From Bifidobacterium asteroides (GTDB lineage Bacteria; Actinomycetota; Actinomycetes; Actinomycetales; Bifidobacteriaceae): a stretch of DNA of 64,000 nucleotides. The stretch is taken from positions 1-64,000 of the forward strand of contig NZ_QGLK01000004.1 in the NCBI RefSeq assembly GCF_003202755.1, given 5' to 3'. Below are positions 1-11,821 of the stretch, in pieces (position 1 is the first letter of the stretch; every line of letters begins with the position of its first letter). Under the pieces are notes generated by a model. That model searched no databases, was not told the origin of the DNA, and saw only the letters and a program-made list of their open reading frames with translations. A program made the position numbers and the translations under genes.

Positions 1-135
1 ATCGAACAGGAACGGGCACCCCTGCAAGACCCCTATTAACAACCCGACCTATTAACAACCACCCAACACGCTTACAGCCACAAGGCCAAACCCCCAACAT
101 AAACAACGCGTTTAGTTCCTATAGCCCAGATATGG
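1..135. other. Intergenic, no gene seen
   Basis: No coding frame, RNA gene or repeat can be supported here. It lies downstream of secG and its terminator; any gene to the left starts outside the window. Confidence 0.5.
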
Positions 136-158
136 AAAACCCCGGTTCATGCCGGGGT
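136..158 (-). terminator. Rho-independent terminator of secG
   Basis: On the minus strand a 7-bp stem ACCCCGG/CCGGGGT with a 5-nt loop is followed by TTTTCC. It lies about 30 bases after the secG stop and would end the pgk-tpiA-secG transcript. Confidence 0.75.
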
Positions 159-186
159 CAGGTATTTCAGGTATTGGTTGCTGGAA

Positions 187-435
187 TCAGGCCAGCTTGT
201 ACTTGGAAATGAGGTCCAGAGCTATGATGATGGCCACCCAGATCAGAGCCACAATAATGGTTAGACGGTTCAGGTTCTTCTCGGCTGCACCCGAGGTGCC
301 AGCGTTGGAGCCGATTCCGCCGCCGAACATATCGGACAGGCCGCCGCCCTTGCCCTTGTGCAACAGAATCAGCATGGTTAGCAGCACGCTGGCAAGAATC
401 ACAACGACTTCGAGCACAATCTTGACAATGGTCAC
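187..435 (-). CDS. secG: Preprotein translocase subunit SecG
   Basis: Small third subunit of the SecYEG protein-export channel in the cytoplasmic membrane. The 82-residue product has two hydrophobic segments separated by the family's Gly-rich cytoplasmic loop (GKGGGLSDMFGGG), as in other SecG proteins. I chose the GTG at 435 because GGAGG lies 8 bases before it; a longer frame to 468 would put that SD inside the gene. It is last in a pgk-tpiA-secG run, the usual actinobacterial order, and is followed by a terminator. Identification rests on loop motif, size, membrane pattern and position. Confidence 0.93.
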   Translation of the reverse strand: MTIVKIVLEVVVILASVLLTMLILLHKGKGGGLSDMFGGGIGSNAGTSGAAEKNLNRLTIIVALIWVAIIIALDLISKYKLA

Positions 436-495
436 GGCATATACCTCCATGTAAGGAACTGGGAACAAGTATACAGATACCCAGCGAAAAACGCA

Positions 496-1278
496 TCAGC
501 CCTTGGCGGCCAGTCTCACGATTCGTGCGAACTCCTCCACATCCAGGGAGGCGCCGCCCACCAGAAAGCCGTCCACGTCCGGCTGGCTGATCATCTGGGA
601 GGCGTTCTTGGAGGTGACCGAGCCGCCGTAGAGGATGCGCACGGACTGGCCGGCTGGGTCTCCAAATTTGCTTGAGATGTGGTCGCGGATGGCACGAGCG
701 GCCTGCTGGGCGGTGTCCGGAGTGGCCACCATGCCGGTGCCGATGGCCCAGACTGGTTCATAGGCCACAATCAGGTTGGCCATGTCCTCCTTGGCCAGGT
801 CGCGGGTGACGTCGTTGACTTGGCCCACGGCGAAGTCCAGCTGGATGCCCTGGCGGCGCTCCTCGTAGCTCTCCCCCACACATAGGATGGGTTTCATGTC
901 CGCAGCCAGTACGGCACGGACCTGGTCGACAATGTTGGCATCGTCCTCTGGATGGTACTTGCGCCGCTCGGAGTGCCCCACAATGACGTAGCTGCAGCCC
1001 AGCTGGGCCAGCATATCCGCGGACACATCCCCGGTGAAGGCGCCTTGGGTGGTAACGGAAACAGCCTGGGCCCCATATTCAATTGGCAGGTTGTCGGCCT
1101 CCACAAGCACCTGGACGGAACGCAGGGCAGTGAAGGCGGGCATGAGAGCCACCTGGCAGCGCCTGCGGTCGAAATGGGCGTCGCGCAGGAGCCAGGCCAG
1201 CTTCTGCACGAAATAGGTGGCTTCCAGGTGGTCGAAGTTCATCTTCCAATTGCCGGCCACCAGGGGAATGCGTGCCAT
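496..1278 (-). CDS. tpiA: Triosephosphate isomerase
   Basis: Interconverts dihydroxyacetone phosphate and glyceraldehyde 3-phosphate in the cytoplasm. The 260-residue length is normal for this TIM-barrel enzyme. Catalytic residues are visible: Lys12 in NWKMN, His102 in VGHSERR and Glu174 in AYEPVWAIGTG; the phosphate-binding LYGGSV motif is near the C-terminus. The ATG at 1278 has GAAAGG six bases upstream, better placed than an ATG five codons earlier. It follows pgk after a 90-base gap containing a long hairpin and precedes secG by 60 bases, so the three are probably co-transcribed. Confidence 0.97.
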   Translation of the reverse strand: MARIPLVAGNWKMNFDHLEATYFVQKLAWLLRDAHFDRRRCQVALMPAFTALRSVQVLVEADNLPIEYGAQAVSVTTQGAFTGDVSADMLAQLGCSYVIVGHSERRKYHPEDDANIVDQVRAVLAADMKPILCVGESYEERRQGIQLDFAVGQVNDVTRDLAKEDMANLIVAYEPVWAIGTGMVATPDTAQQAARAIRDHISSKFGDPAGQSVRILYGGSVTSKNASQMISQPDVDGFLVGGASLDVEEFARIVRLAAKG

Positions 1279-1306
1279 ACCAGACCTTTCCATCCGCGCA
1301 ACAACA

Positions 1307-1351
1307 GCAATGCCGGGCCGCCGGATGCGAAACCCGGTGACCCGGCATTGC
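1307..1351 (-). promoter_or_regulatory. Intercistronic hairpin between pgk and tpiA
   Basis: Perfect 11-bp inverted repeat GCAATGCCGGG/CCCGGCATTGC enclosing 23 bases. No T-run follows in the minus-strand direction, so it is not a classic terminator. It may stabilise the pgk 3' end or set the pgk:tpiA ratio; that role is inferred. Confidence 0.5.
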
Positions 1352-1368
1352 CCGTCTGTTTGCCGATT

Positions 1369-2565
1369 TTACTCCAGCACCTTCAGACCCGGAAGCTCCT
1401 TGCCCTCAAGGAATTCCAGAGAAGCGCCGCCGCCGGTGGAAATGTGCGAGAAGCCATCCTCAGGGAAGCCCAGGTTGCGCACGGCCGAGGCAGAGTCGCC
1501 GCCGCCGACGATGGTGAAAGCTCCGGCCTTGGTGGCATCGACCAGGCCCTGAGCTACAGCACGGGTGCCATCGGCGAATGCCGGGAACTCGAAGACGCCC
1601 ATGGGCCCGTTCCAGACCACGGTCTTGGAGTCCACAATCTTGTCGTGGAAGAGCTTCTGGGAGTCAGGACCGATGTCCAGACCCATCTTGTCTGCGGGGA
1701 TGCCGTCGGCAGGAACTACCTGGTGAGGCGAATCCGCCTTGAACTCGTCAGCCACCACGATGTCGGTGGGCAGGACCAGCTCCACGCCCTTCTCGCGGGC
1801 AGTGGCGATGTAGCCCTTGACAGTATCGACCTGATCCTCCTCCAGCAGGGAGGAGCCGACCTCATAGCCCTCGGCCTTCAGGAAGGTGAAGACCATGCCG
1901 CCGCCGATGACCAGACGGTCGGCCTTGCTGAGTAGGTTCTCGATGACGCCCAGCTTGTCGGAGACCTTGGAGCCGCCCAGGACCACAGTGAAGGGCCGCT
2001 CGGGGTTCTCGGTCGCCTTGGACAGGGCCTTGACCTCCTTCTCGACCAGCAGGCCTACGACAGAGGGCAGGAACTTGGCCACAGAGTAGTTGGAGCCCTG
2101 GGCACGGTGGACCACGCCGAAACCGTCGGAGACGAAGACATCGCCCAGGTCGGCGATTTTGCGGGCGTAGGCATCACGCTCGGCCTCATCCTTGCTGGTC
2201 TCTTCGGGGTTGTAGCGCACGTTCTGCAGCAGGACCACGTCGCCGTCGTTCATGGCAGCCACCTTGGCATGGGCATCGGGACCATAGGTGTCCTCGGCCA
2301 GAGGAACCTGCACGCCCAGCAGCTCGCCCAGGCGTTCGGCCACAGGGGCCAGGCTCAGCTCGGGAACGACCTTGCCCTTGGGGCGACCCAGGTGGGCCAT
2401 GAGGATGACCTTGGCGCCCTGGCCACGAAGCTGCTCGATGGTTGGCAAGGCTGCGCGGATTCGGCCGTCGTCTGTAATAGTGGTGCCGTCCAGCGGCACG
2501 TTGAAGTCCGCGCGGACGAGCACGCGCTTGCCCTTGAGATCACCGAGGCTCTTCAGTGTTTTCAT
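1369..2565 (-). CDS. pgk: Phosphoglycerate kinase
   Basis: Transfers phosphate from 1,3-bisphosphoglycerate to ADP, an ATP-yielding glycolytic step downstream of the bifid shunt. The product is 398 residues, normal for bacteria. The N-terminal signature [11 protein letters not shown] (about 17-27) and the nucleotide-binding [10 protein letters not shown] loop near residue 365 are intact. The ATG at 2565 has AGAAAGGA about six bases upstream; the frame extends nine codons further but without an SD there. It follows whiA by about 80 bases and precedes tpiA on the same strand. Confidence 0.97.
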   Translation of the reverse strand: MKTLKSLGDLKGKRVLVRADFNVPLDGTTITDDGRIRAALPTIEQLRGQGAKVILMAHLGRPKGKVVPELSLAPVAERLGELLGVQVPLAEDTYGPDAHAKVAAMNDGDVVLLQNVRYNPEETSKDEAERDAYARKIADLGDVFVSDGFGVVHRAQGSNYSVAKFLPSVVGLLVEKEVKALSKATENPERPFTVVLGGSKVSDKLGVIENLLSKADRLVIGGGMVFTFLKAEGYEVGSSLLEEDQVDTVKGYIATAREKGVELVLPTDIVVADEFKADSPHQVVPADGIPADKMGLDIGPDSQKLFHDKIVDSKTVVWNGPMGVFEFPAFADGTRAVAQGLVDATKAGAFTIVGGGDSASAVRNLGFPEDGFSHISTGGGASLEFLEGKELPGLKVLE

Positions 2566-2644
2566 GCGTATCCTTTCTGACTGCGGGTCCATGCGCCCGC
2601 TCCCCTGCCATGGTACTCAGGCAGACCGACCTGTGTGAGCTATC

Positions 2645-3604
2645 TCACTCTTGTTTGGCCTGTTCCTCGGCCCTCTTCTTTTCGACCTTGGTGGCTAGCT
2701 GGAGCAGACGGCGGATGCGTCCGGCTATGGCGTCCTTGGTGACCGGTGGATCGGCCAGGCGGCCCAGCTCTTCAAGGGAGGCCTCACGGTGGTCCAGACG
2801 AAGCTGGCCGGCCGCACGCAGGTTCTCGGGGATGTCGTCGCCCAGAATTTCGAAGGCCTTGGTGACCTTGGCACTGGCCTCCACAGCTGCCTTGGCGGAG
2901 CGGCGCATGTTGGCATCGTCGAAGTTGGCCAGGCGGTTGGCCTTGCCGCGGGATTCACCGTCGCTGCGCTTGCCGGTCCACTCCCTGGAGGACTTGGGGG
3001 CGCCCATCAGGTTGAGCATGCGCTCAATCACATCTGGGTCACGCAGGGTTACGCGCTCGGAGCTGCGCACTTGGCGGGCCTTGGCGTTGATGCCCAGACG
3101 GCGGGCAGCGCCTACCAGGGCCAAGGCGGCCTCAGATCCGGGGCAGACGATCTCCAGGTAAGAGGCCTTGCCCGGGTCGGACAGCTCGCCATGAGCCAAG
3201 AAAGCTCCTCGCCAGGCGGCCTTGATCTGGGCGATATTGCCGGAGACGATGTCGGCGGGAAGACCGCGAACCGGGTGCTTGCGACGGTCCAGCAGTCCGG
3301 TCTGCAGGGCCAGGGCACCGCCTGCCCGTAGCACGCGGACCGAGTAGCGGGTCAGGTTGCCGGTGGGGGCCTGTCGCTTGACCTGGATCAGATCGGAATC
3401 ATGGCCGTAGACGTCCCTGATGGTGTTCTGCAACCACTGCGCTGCTGGAAGGGAGTCAAATTGCGCTTCCACCACAATGTGGCGCTGAATGATGTGCAGA
3501 CCGCCACCGAAGCGGATCATGGCCGCCGATTGTGCTTTCTTGGCAGAGGGGGGTTCGTTGTCAATCGCGGCCAGCTCGCTTTTGACATCATCAAGTAGGG
3601 CCAA
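2645..3604 (-). CDS. whiA: DNA-binding regulator WhiA
   Basis: WhiA family protein (homing-endonuclease-like N-terminal domain plus C-terminal helix-turn-helix). In Streptomyces it controls sporulation-linked division genes; in non-sporulating Gram-positives it affects division and chromosome segregation. The 319-residue product begins [11 protein letters not shown], as in relatives. The start is a TTG at 3604 preceded by GGAGGA with six bases of spacing; the frame runs further upstream but that part is unlike the family. It follows rapZ after 120 bases, a common pairing, and precedes pgk. The yvcK gene often found between rapZ and whiA is absent here. Confidence 0.93.
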   Translation of the reverse strand: MALLDDVKSELAAIDNEPPSAKKAQSAAMIRFGGGLHIIQRHIVVEAQFDSLPAAQWLQNTIRDVYGHDSDLIQVKRQAPTGNLTRYSVRVLRAGGALALQTGLLDRRKHPVRGLPADIVSGNIAQIKAAWRGAFLAHGELSDPGKASYLEIVCPGSEAALALVGAARRLGINAKARQVRSSERVTLRDPDVIERMLNLMGAPKSSREWTGKRSDGESRGKANRLANFDDANMRRSAKAAVEASAKVTKAFEILGDDIPENLRAAGQLRLDHREASLEELGRLADPPVTKDAIAGRIRRLLQLATKVEKKRAEEQAKQE

Positions 3605-3690
3605 GAGCCGTCCTCCTACGAAAAAATACTGAAAAATGAATACTTCTTGGCCGCACGACACACCTGCCATGCCGACCACCGGATTACTGT

Positions 3691-3703
3691 GATATCGAAT
3701 ATC
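3691..3703. promoter_or_regulatory. Palindrome upstream of whiA
   Basis: Perfect 13-base interrupted palindrome GATAT-CGA-ATATC in the A+T-rich rapZ-whiA gap. It overlaps a weak promoter-like TTGTCC-17-AGTAAT on the minus strand. It could be an operator for whiA; no regulator is known from the sequence. Confidence 0.3.
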
Positions 3704-3724
3704 TTGGACAAATTGCGCCTTTGG

Positions 3725-4624
3725 CTATCCGCGGGGACGGTGCGGCAGCTCGCGGGCCGAGACGGTCACCTCCATTCCCCGGGACCGCAAACGGGCGGCC
3801 AGAGCGTCGGCCATGGCCACTGAGCGGTGCTGTCCGCCAGTACAGCCAAAGGCGATGGTCACATAGTGCTTATCTTCGTGTGCGTAGCCGCTGAGCGCGG
3901 TCAGAATGGCGGTCGTGTAGGCATCCAGGAACTCCTTAGCGCCCTTGCTGGCCATCACATAGTCACGGACCGGGCCGTCATGGCCGTTCAGATCACGCAG
4001 CTCCGGAACCCAGTAAGGGTTGGGCAGGAAGCGCACGTCAGCTATGAAGTCAGCGTCGATGGGCAGACCGTACTTGAATCCGAAGCTCATGATGTGCACG
4101 CCTACGGTGGTCGGTCCGGAGCCCAAGACCATTTCGTAGAGGCGGGTGGAGAGCTGATGGATGCTCAGTTTGGATGTGTCGATGACCATGTCGGCACGCT
4201 CCTTGAGTCCGCCCAGCAGGCGGCGCTCCTCGCGAATACCGTCGATCAGGCGGCCGGAGCCCTGTAGAGGGTGGGGTCGGCGAACGGACTCATAGCGCTT
4301 GACCAGCACCTGGTCGGAGGCATCCAAAAAGAGGATGCGGCAACGCACGCCCAGGTCGTCCAGATGGCTGAGCACAGCCGACAGGTCGTCGAAGTAGGAG
4401 CGTGAACGGACATCGATAACGGCAGCTAGGCGGTGCAGGGAGCTTCCGGCGGAAGTCATCATGTCGACAAGGGGTACAAGTAGACGCGGGGGCATGTTGT
4501 CGACCACATACCAGCCCATGTCCTCCATGGAGTCTGCAGCGCGAGTGCGTCCTGCACCGGACATGCCTGTGATCAGCAGTACCTCGAAGCCTGCGAAGGG
4601 CGGTTTTTCCGTCGTCATAGTCAT
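3725..4624 (-). CDS. rapZ: RapZ/YvcJ-family nucleotide-binding protein
   Basis: P-loop protein of the RapZ family. In E. coli RapZ is an RNA-binding adaptor that directs GlmZ decay; the actinobacterial role is unknown. The 299-residue product has a Walker A motif GMSGAGRT near residue 20 and the conserved C-terminal GCTGGQHRSV motif near residue 270. The first ATG (4624) overlaps the aroE stop as ATGA; a second ATG at 4618 has GGGAG eight bases upstream and may be the true start. It lies between aroE and whiA, as in bifidobacterial genomes. Confidence 0.92.
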   Translation of the reverse strand: MTMTTEKPPFAGFEVLLITGMSGAGRTRAADSMEDMGWYVVDNMPPRLLVPLVDMMTSAGSSLHRLAAVIDVRSRSYFDDLSAVLSHLDDLGVRCRILFLDASDQVLVKRYESVRRPHPLQGSGRLIDGIREERRLLGGLKERADMVIDTSKLSIHQLSTRLYEMVLGSGPTTVGVHIMSFGFKYGLPIDADFIADVRFLPNPYWVPELRDLNGHDGPVRDYVMASKGAKEFLDAYTTAILTALSGYAHEDKHYVTIAFGCTGGQHRSVAMADALAARLRSRGMEVTVSARELPHRPRG

Positions 4625-5607
4625 GTCTCCCTCAAGGCTTGGTCCATAGCAGCTGCCGGAACAGCGGCCAGGGGTCGGTCGGTCATCAGCGCCACTTGAC
4701 GCACGGCTTGATACAGCAGCATGCGTTCGCCGCTGATGGCCCGAGCAGCCGGCTGGCGACAGAATGCTTTCATGAGCTGGGTGGGTCGGGGTTCATAGAC
4801 TACGTCCAGCAGGACTGAGCACAGGCAACTGTCGGCATCGGCCTCTGGACTCCTAGCGGTATTGAGCAGATCGGCCAGGGGATCAGCTGCACCTGAAGGC
4901 AGAGTAGAGACGATTATATTGGCCCTTATTAGAGTCCTTTCGGCCTTCCCAGCCTGGTCCATGGCGGTGACGGCCGGCGCAGGCAAGCCCAGCCGCGAGG
5001 CGAGGTCCAGCATATGGTCACAGTGCTCCGGATTGCGAGCAAGCAGGTCCACACGCTCGACCCCCAGCGTCTTCAAGGCGCAGAAGGCGGACTCAGCTGT
5101 GTTTCCGTTGCCGATGACCAGGGCCCGCGCTCCCCTATACGGTTGGTCGGGAAGCTTGTCCTGCCGACCCTGACCGGCAGCCTCCAGCAGGGCGGCCAGA
5201 TCGTCAGCGTCTTCATCAGCGCGGCAGCAGCCGGCAGCCTCCAGTAGAGCAGCCACTATCCCCTCTACATCTGTGTTGTACAGAGACAATCCTTTGGCGG
5301 GGCCGCTGTGCTCAAAGACTGCTGTATTGGCCACTTCCAGAATCTTAGACCAGTAATCACAAAAATTGCCCAAGGGGCCCACAGCACTCTTCAAGGGCAT
5401 GGTCAGACTGAGCCCTGCCCAAGACGGGTCAAGGCCGTAGATAAAATTCGCCAGACCGTCAGCGTCCACGCGCGCTCGGTCGTAGTGCCAGTTGTTCAGG
5501 CCTAGTGCATCATAGGCTGAACTGTGCAGAAGGGGCGAGAGGGAATGACTGATAGGATCGCCCAAGACGGCACAGCGACGATCAGGTCCATTCATATCTG
5601 CAATCAC
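4621..5607 (-). CDS. aroE: Shikimate dehydrogenase
   Basis: NADPH-dependent reduction of 3-dehydroshikimate in aromatic amino-acid synthesis. Family motifs are SHSLSP (about 19-24), the catalytic-Lys motif TMPLK (about 69-73), EVANTAVF, NTDVEG and the C-terminal YQAVRQ. The 328-residue length exceeds the usual 270-290 because of an acidic insertion near residues 120-155 that holds an internal duplication. The start is uncertain: GTG at 5607 or ATG at 5595, neither with a clear SD. It sits 47 bases after uvrC and overlaps rapZ by ATGA, implying coupling. Confidence 0.88.
   Translation of the reverse strand: MIADMNGPDRRCAVLGDPISHSLSPLLHSSAYDALGLNNWHYDRARVDADGLANFIYGLDPSWAGLSLTMPLKSAVGPLGNFCDYWSKILEVANTAVFEHSGPAKGLSLYNTDVEGIVAALLEAAGCCRADEDADDLAALLEAAGQGRQDKLPDQPYRGARALVIGNGNTAESAFCALKTLGVERVDLLARNPEHCDHMLDLASRLGLPAPAVTAMDQAGKAERTLIRANIIVSTLPSGAADPLADLLNTARSPEADADSCLCSVLLDVVYEPRPTQLMKAFCRQPAARAISGERMLLYQAVRQVALMTDRPLAAVPAAAMDQALRET
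5174..5254. repeat. Partial tandem duplication inside aroE
   Basis: A 24-base segment at 5174-5197 recurs at 5231-5254 with 21 of 24 bases matching, a period of 57 bases (19 codons). Both copies encode AALLEAAG, so the acidic insertion of AroE probably arose by in-frame duplication. Confidence 0.7.
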
Positions 5608-5654
5608 GCACCAATCAATTCAGGGCATGGCCTTTGCCCGCCTCTTGAGCCATT

Positions 5655-7951
5655 TTATCGCTGGCTGTCCCCGGCCCGATCCTGGTCGCTGTGCAGGGCC
5701 TGGTAGATGGCCTCAGCCTTGGCTGAGCCGATGCCCTTGACGGCCTCAAGCTCCTCCTGGGAGGCCTGGCGCATGCGCTTCACTGATCCAAAGTGATTGA
5801 GCAGTTTCTTCTGGTAGGCGGGGCCGATGCCTGGAATCTCGTCCAGGGCTGACCGGAGGGCACCCTTGCGTCGGGTTTGCCGATGGTAGGTGATGGCGAA
5901 CCGATGGGACTCGTCCCTCACGCGCTGCAGCAGGTACATGCCTTCGGACTGGCGTTTGAGGATGATGGGATAGTCATCGTCAGGCACCCAAACTTCCTCC
6001 AGGCGCTTAGCCAGACCGCACAGGGCCACATCGTCCACCCCGCAGTCGTGCAGGGCTCGGGCAGCAGCGGTCACCTGGGGCTTGCCGCCATCGACTACGA
6101 TCAGGTTGGGCTTGTAAGCGAAGTGGCGGGCGGCGGTGTTCTGCTGAACGATGGCCCCCTCCTCCTGCTCCACCAATTCTGGTGCCTTGTCGCTGGCCTT
6201 TCGCTCTGCTTCCATGCTGTCACCGCTGTCGCCAGCGATGTTGCCGTGGCGGAAACGACGGGTCAGAGTCTCGTAGATGGCGCTCATGTCGTCCACAGCG
6301 CCCTTGCCGTCCTCGCCGCGGATAGCAAATCGACGGTACTCGGACTTCTTGGGGACCGCGTCCTCAAAGACCACCATAGAGGCTACCTGGAACTGGCCGC
6401 CTACTGTGTTAGAGATGTCGTAGCATTCGATGCGCAGCGGGGCGCGATCCAGCCCAAGGGCCTTGGCCACGTCGTTCATGGCCTGGGTGCGGGTGCCCAT
6501 GTCGCTCATGCGGCTGAGCTTGCTGCGCTGCAGGGCCTGGCGGGCGTTGGCGTTGGCCCGGTCCATCAGGGACTTCTTCTCCCCCCGGCTGGCCACTCGG
6601 ATGGTCACTGCCGACCCGCGCAGCTCCCGCAGCCACTCCTGTAGGTCACCGGTCCGATCGGGCTGGATGGGGACGATGACCTCGGGAGGCACCGGCGAAA
6701 TGGGGGCCAGCAGGTCGGCACGTCCAGTCTGATCCTGATGTTGGTGTCGACTCCTGGTGGCCTTGGCCCGGGCCTCGGCATCGAGGGCCGTGACCTTCTG
6801 GGTGGAGCCCATGGCATCCCTGTCCTGGCTGATGGAGACGGGTGTATCGGAATTCTCGGGCAGCTTGTGCAGTTCGCTGTCGTTCTCATTCATCAGGTCT
6901 GAGTAGACCTGTACCAGCAGGTCGCTGATCAACTCGCTGTCGGAGACGTCCTCGACCCGCTCCACACTCCAGTTGCGTTCGCCGCGGATGGCACCCGAGC
7001 GCACAAAGAAAGCGTGGACCGATGCCTCCAGTTCGTCAGAGGCCACCCCGAAGACGTCCACATCCACGTTGGAGGCGAAAGCGACGGCATTCTGCTCGAT
7101 GACCGTGTCCAGCATGGCGATCTGGTCGCGCAGGCGGGCGGCCTTCTCGAAGTCCAGCTCCTTGCTGGCCTCCTGCATGCTTCTGGTCAGCCCTGCCCGG
7201 TAGCTTTTGCCCAACCTACCGGTGATGACCCCGGTCAGCTCCGTGCACAGACGCCGATGTTCGCTGGCGCTGATCCGGCCCACGCAGGGGGCTGAGCACT
7301 TGCCGATGGATGCCAGCAGGCAAGGGCGGCCGCTGAGCTTGGCCTTGCGGAAGACGCCGGGGGTGCAGGTGCGCACCGGGTAGGTCTTGAGCAAGGCATC
7401 CAGGGTGTGCTTCATGTCCCAGACCTTGGCGTAGGGACCAAAGTAGCGAGTGTCGTGCCGCTTGCGCACTCGGGTCATCCATACCCGGGGGAACTCCTCC
7501 CCCACGGAGACAGCTAGGTAGGGGTAGGTCTTGTCGTCGCGCAGCTTGACGTTGAAACGTGGGTCGAACTCCTTGATCCAGGTATATTCCAGGGTCAGTG
7601 ACTCCAGGTCGGTTCCCACCACAGTCCACTCCAGGCTCCGGGCCGTCAGCACCATGGTCTGGGTGCGCGGATGCAAGTTTTCCAGGGGCTGGAAGTAGTT
7701 GGTCAGGCGGTTGCGCAGGTTCTTGGCCTTGCCCACATAGATGACCCGGCCGTCGCCGTCCCGCCACTTGTAGACGCCCGGCTGGGCGGGGATGTCGGAG
7801 GTTTTAGGGCGGAAAAGGTCCCGGCTGTCTCCCAGCAGGGGCGCGCCGTTCTTGTTGACGCCGGTTATGGTGCCGGTGGCGGACTCTTCTTCCAGGGCTT
7901 GGGCGGTGCGTCGCCATACCTGCGGCGTGTGACGCTCGAAGCAGCTGCGGG

Positions 7952-7955
<4 letters not shown>
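5655..7955 (-). CDS. uvrC: Excinuclease ABC subunit C
   Basis: Makes the dual incisions in nucleotide-excision repair with UvrA and UvrB. Order: GIY-YIG nuclease domain (GVYKWRD...[13 protein letters not shown], about residues 59-85), UvrB-binding motif ([15 protein letters not shown], about 265-280), RNase H-like domain ([17 protein letters not shown]) and tandem helix-hairpin-helix at the C-terminus ([25 protein letters not shown]). At 766 residues it is much longer than E. coli UvrC because of hydrophilic insertions near 355-410 and 585-625. The ATG at 7955 overlaps the uvrA stop by ATGA, so translation is probably coupled; the first 45 residues are poorly conserved. Confidence 0.95.
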
Positions 7956-10930
<2,975 letters not shown>

Positions 10931-11035
10931 GTGCTTCCCATCCGCTTCCCTGAAGACCCATGGCCAAGGCTGAGGCCAAAGCCTGACCATAATATCGCCG
11001 GGGCCGAATAATTCGAACAGGTGTTCGATGACGGC

Positions 11036-11638
11036 TTAGATGGCCGGGGCTGGAGGATCCAGGGGCGGGCGACCACAGCCATTGAGGAAGCAGTCATGCT
11101 GGTGGTCGTTGATTATGCCGGTCGCTTGGAGAAATGAATGGACCGTCACCGGGCCTAGGAAGCGCAAGCCCAGGTCGCGCATGTCCTTGCAGACGATGGC
11201 AGACAAGTGGTCGTAGCGCGGTATGGACGGATCGTCCAGGTAGTCGTGGTTGATGGCCAATCCACCGGTGAAGGACCAACAGTAGCGGTCGAATTCCTCA
11301 CCGGGAAATTGGCGAACGATCAGGGCGGCGTTGGCCACCGTGGCTTCGATCTTGCGTCGATTGCGGATAATGGCAGGGTCGACCATGAGACGGTCGATTC
11401 TGTCGGCGTCGAAAGCGGCGACCGCTTGAATATCGAAGTTGTCGAAATCCTTGAAGAGAGCCTGGCGGCGGTGCAGGACCAGCTGCCAGCTGAGCCCGCA
11501 CTGGAATATCTCCAGGGAGAGCATGGCGAAGAGCCTCTGGGAGCCATGCAAGGGGCGGCCCCACTCGTGATCGTGGTAGCTGCGCATGAGAGGGTCATCC
11601 ACCTGAGCCCAGTCGCATCGATGTGAAGGTTCGGCCAT
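11036..11638 (-). CDS. tag: DNA-3-methyladenine glycosylase I
   Basis: Base-excision repair enzyme removing 3-methyladenine. The 200-residue product aligns with E. coli Tag: RCDWA at the N-terminus, YHDHEWG, the QCGLSWQLVL segment and the C-terminal NDHQHDC. The zinc ligands known in Tag (Cys and His at the N-terminus, His-x3-Cys near the C-terminus) are all present. The ATG at 11638 has GGGGAG six bases upstream. It is a single gene, divergent from the TspO-like gene, with 183 bases between them for both promoters. Confidence 0.95.
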   Translation of the reverse strand: MAEPSHRCDWAQVDDPLMRSYHDHEWGRPLHGSQRLFAMLSLEIFQCGLSWQLVLHRRQALFKDFDNFDIQAVAAFDADRIDRLMVDPAIIRNRRKIEATVANAALIVRQFPGEEFDRYCWSFTGGLAINHDYLDDPSIPRYDHLSAIVCKDMRDLGLRFLGPVTVHSFLQATGIINDHQHDCFLNGCGRPPLDPPAPAI

Positions 11639-11821
11639 GCTGCACTCCCCTTTCCGACGTTCGGCTTCAGGCTAGCACCGGCGGCCGTCCGAACTGGGTG
11701 GTCAATACCACTGAGCCAGGCTGGCCGCTTTAGAGTTGGAGCAGAGGCCGGTCGGCCATGCCCGGGGCCATCCCCATGGCGGCAGTACGGTTGCGGCCGG
11801 CAAGGAGAGGAAGCATGTGCC

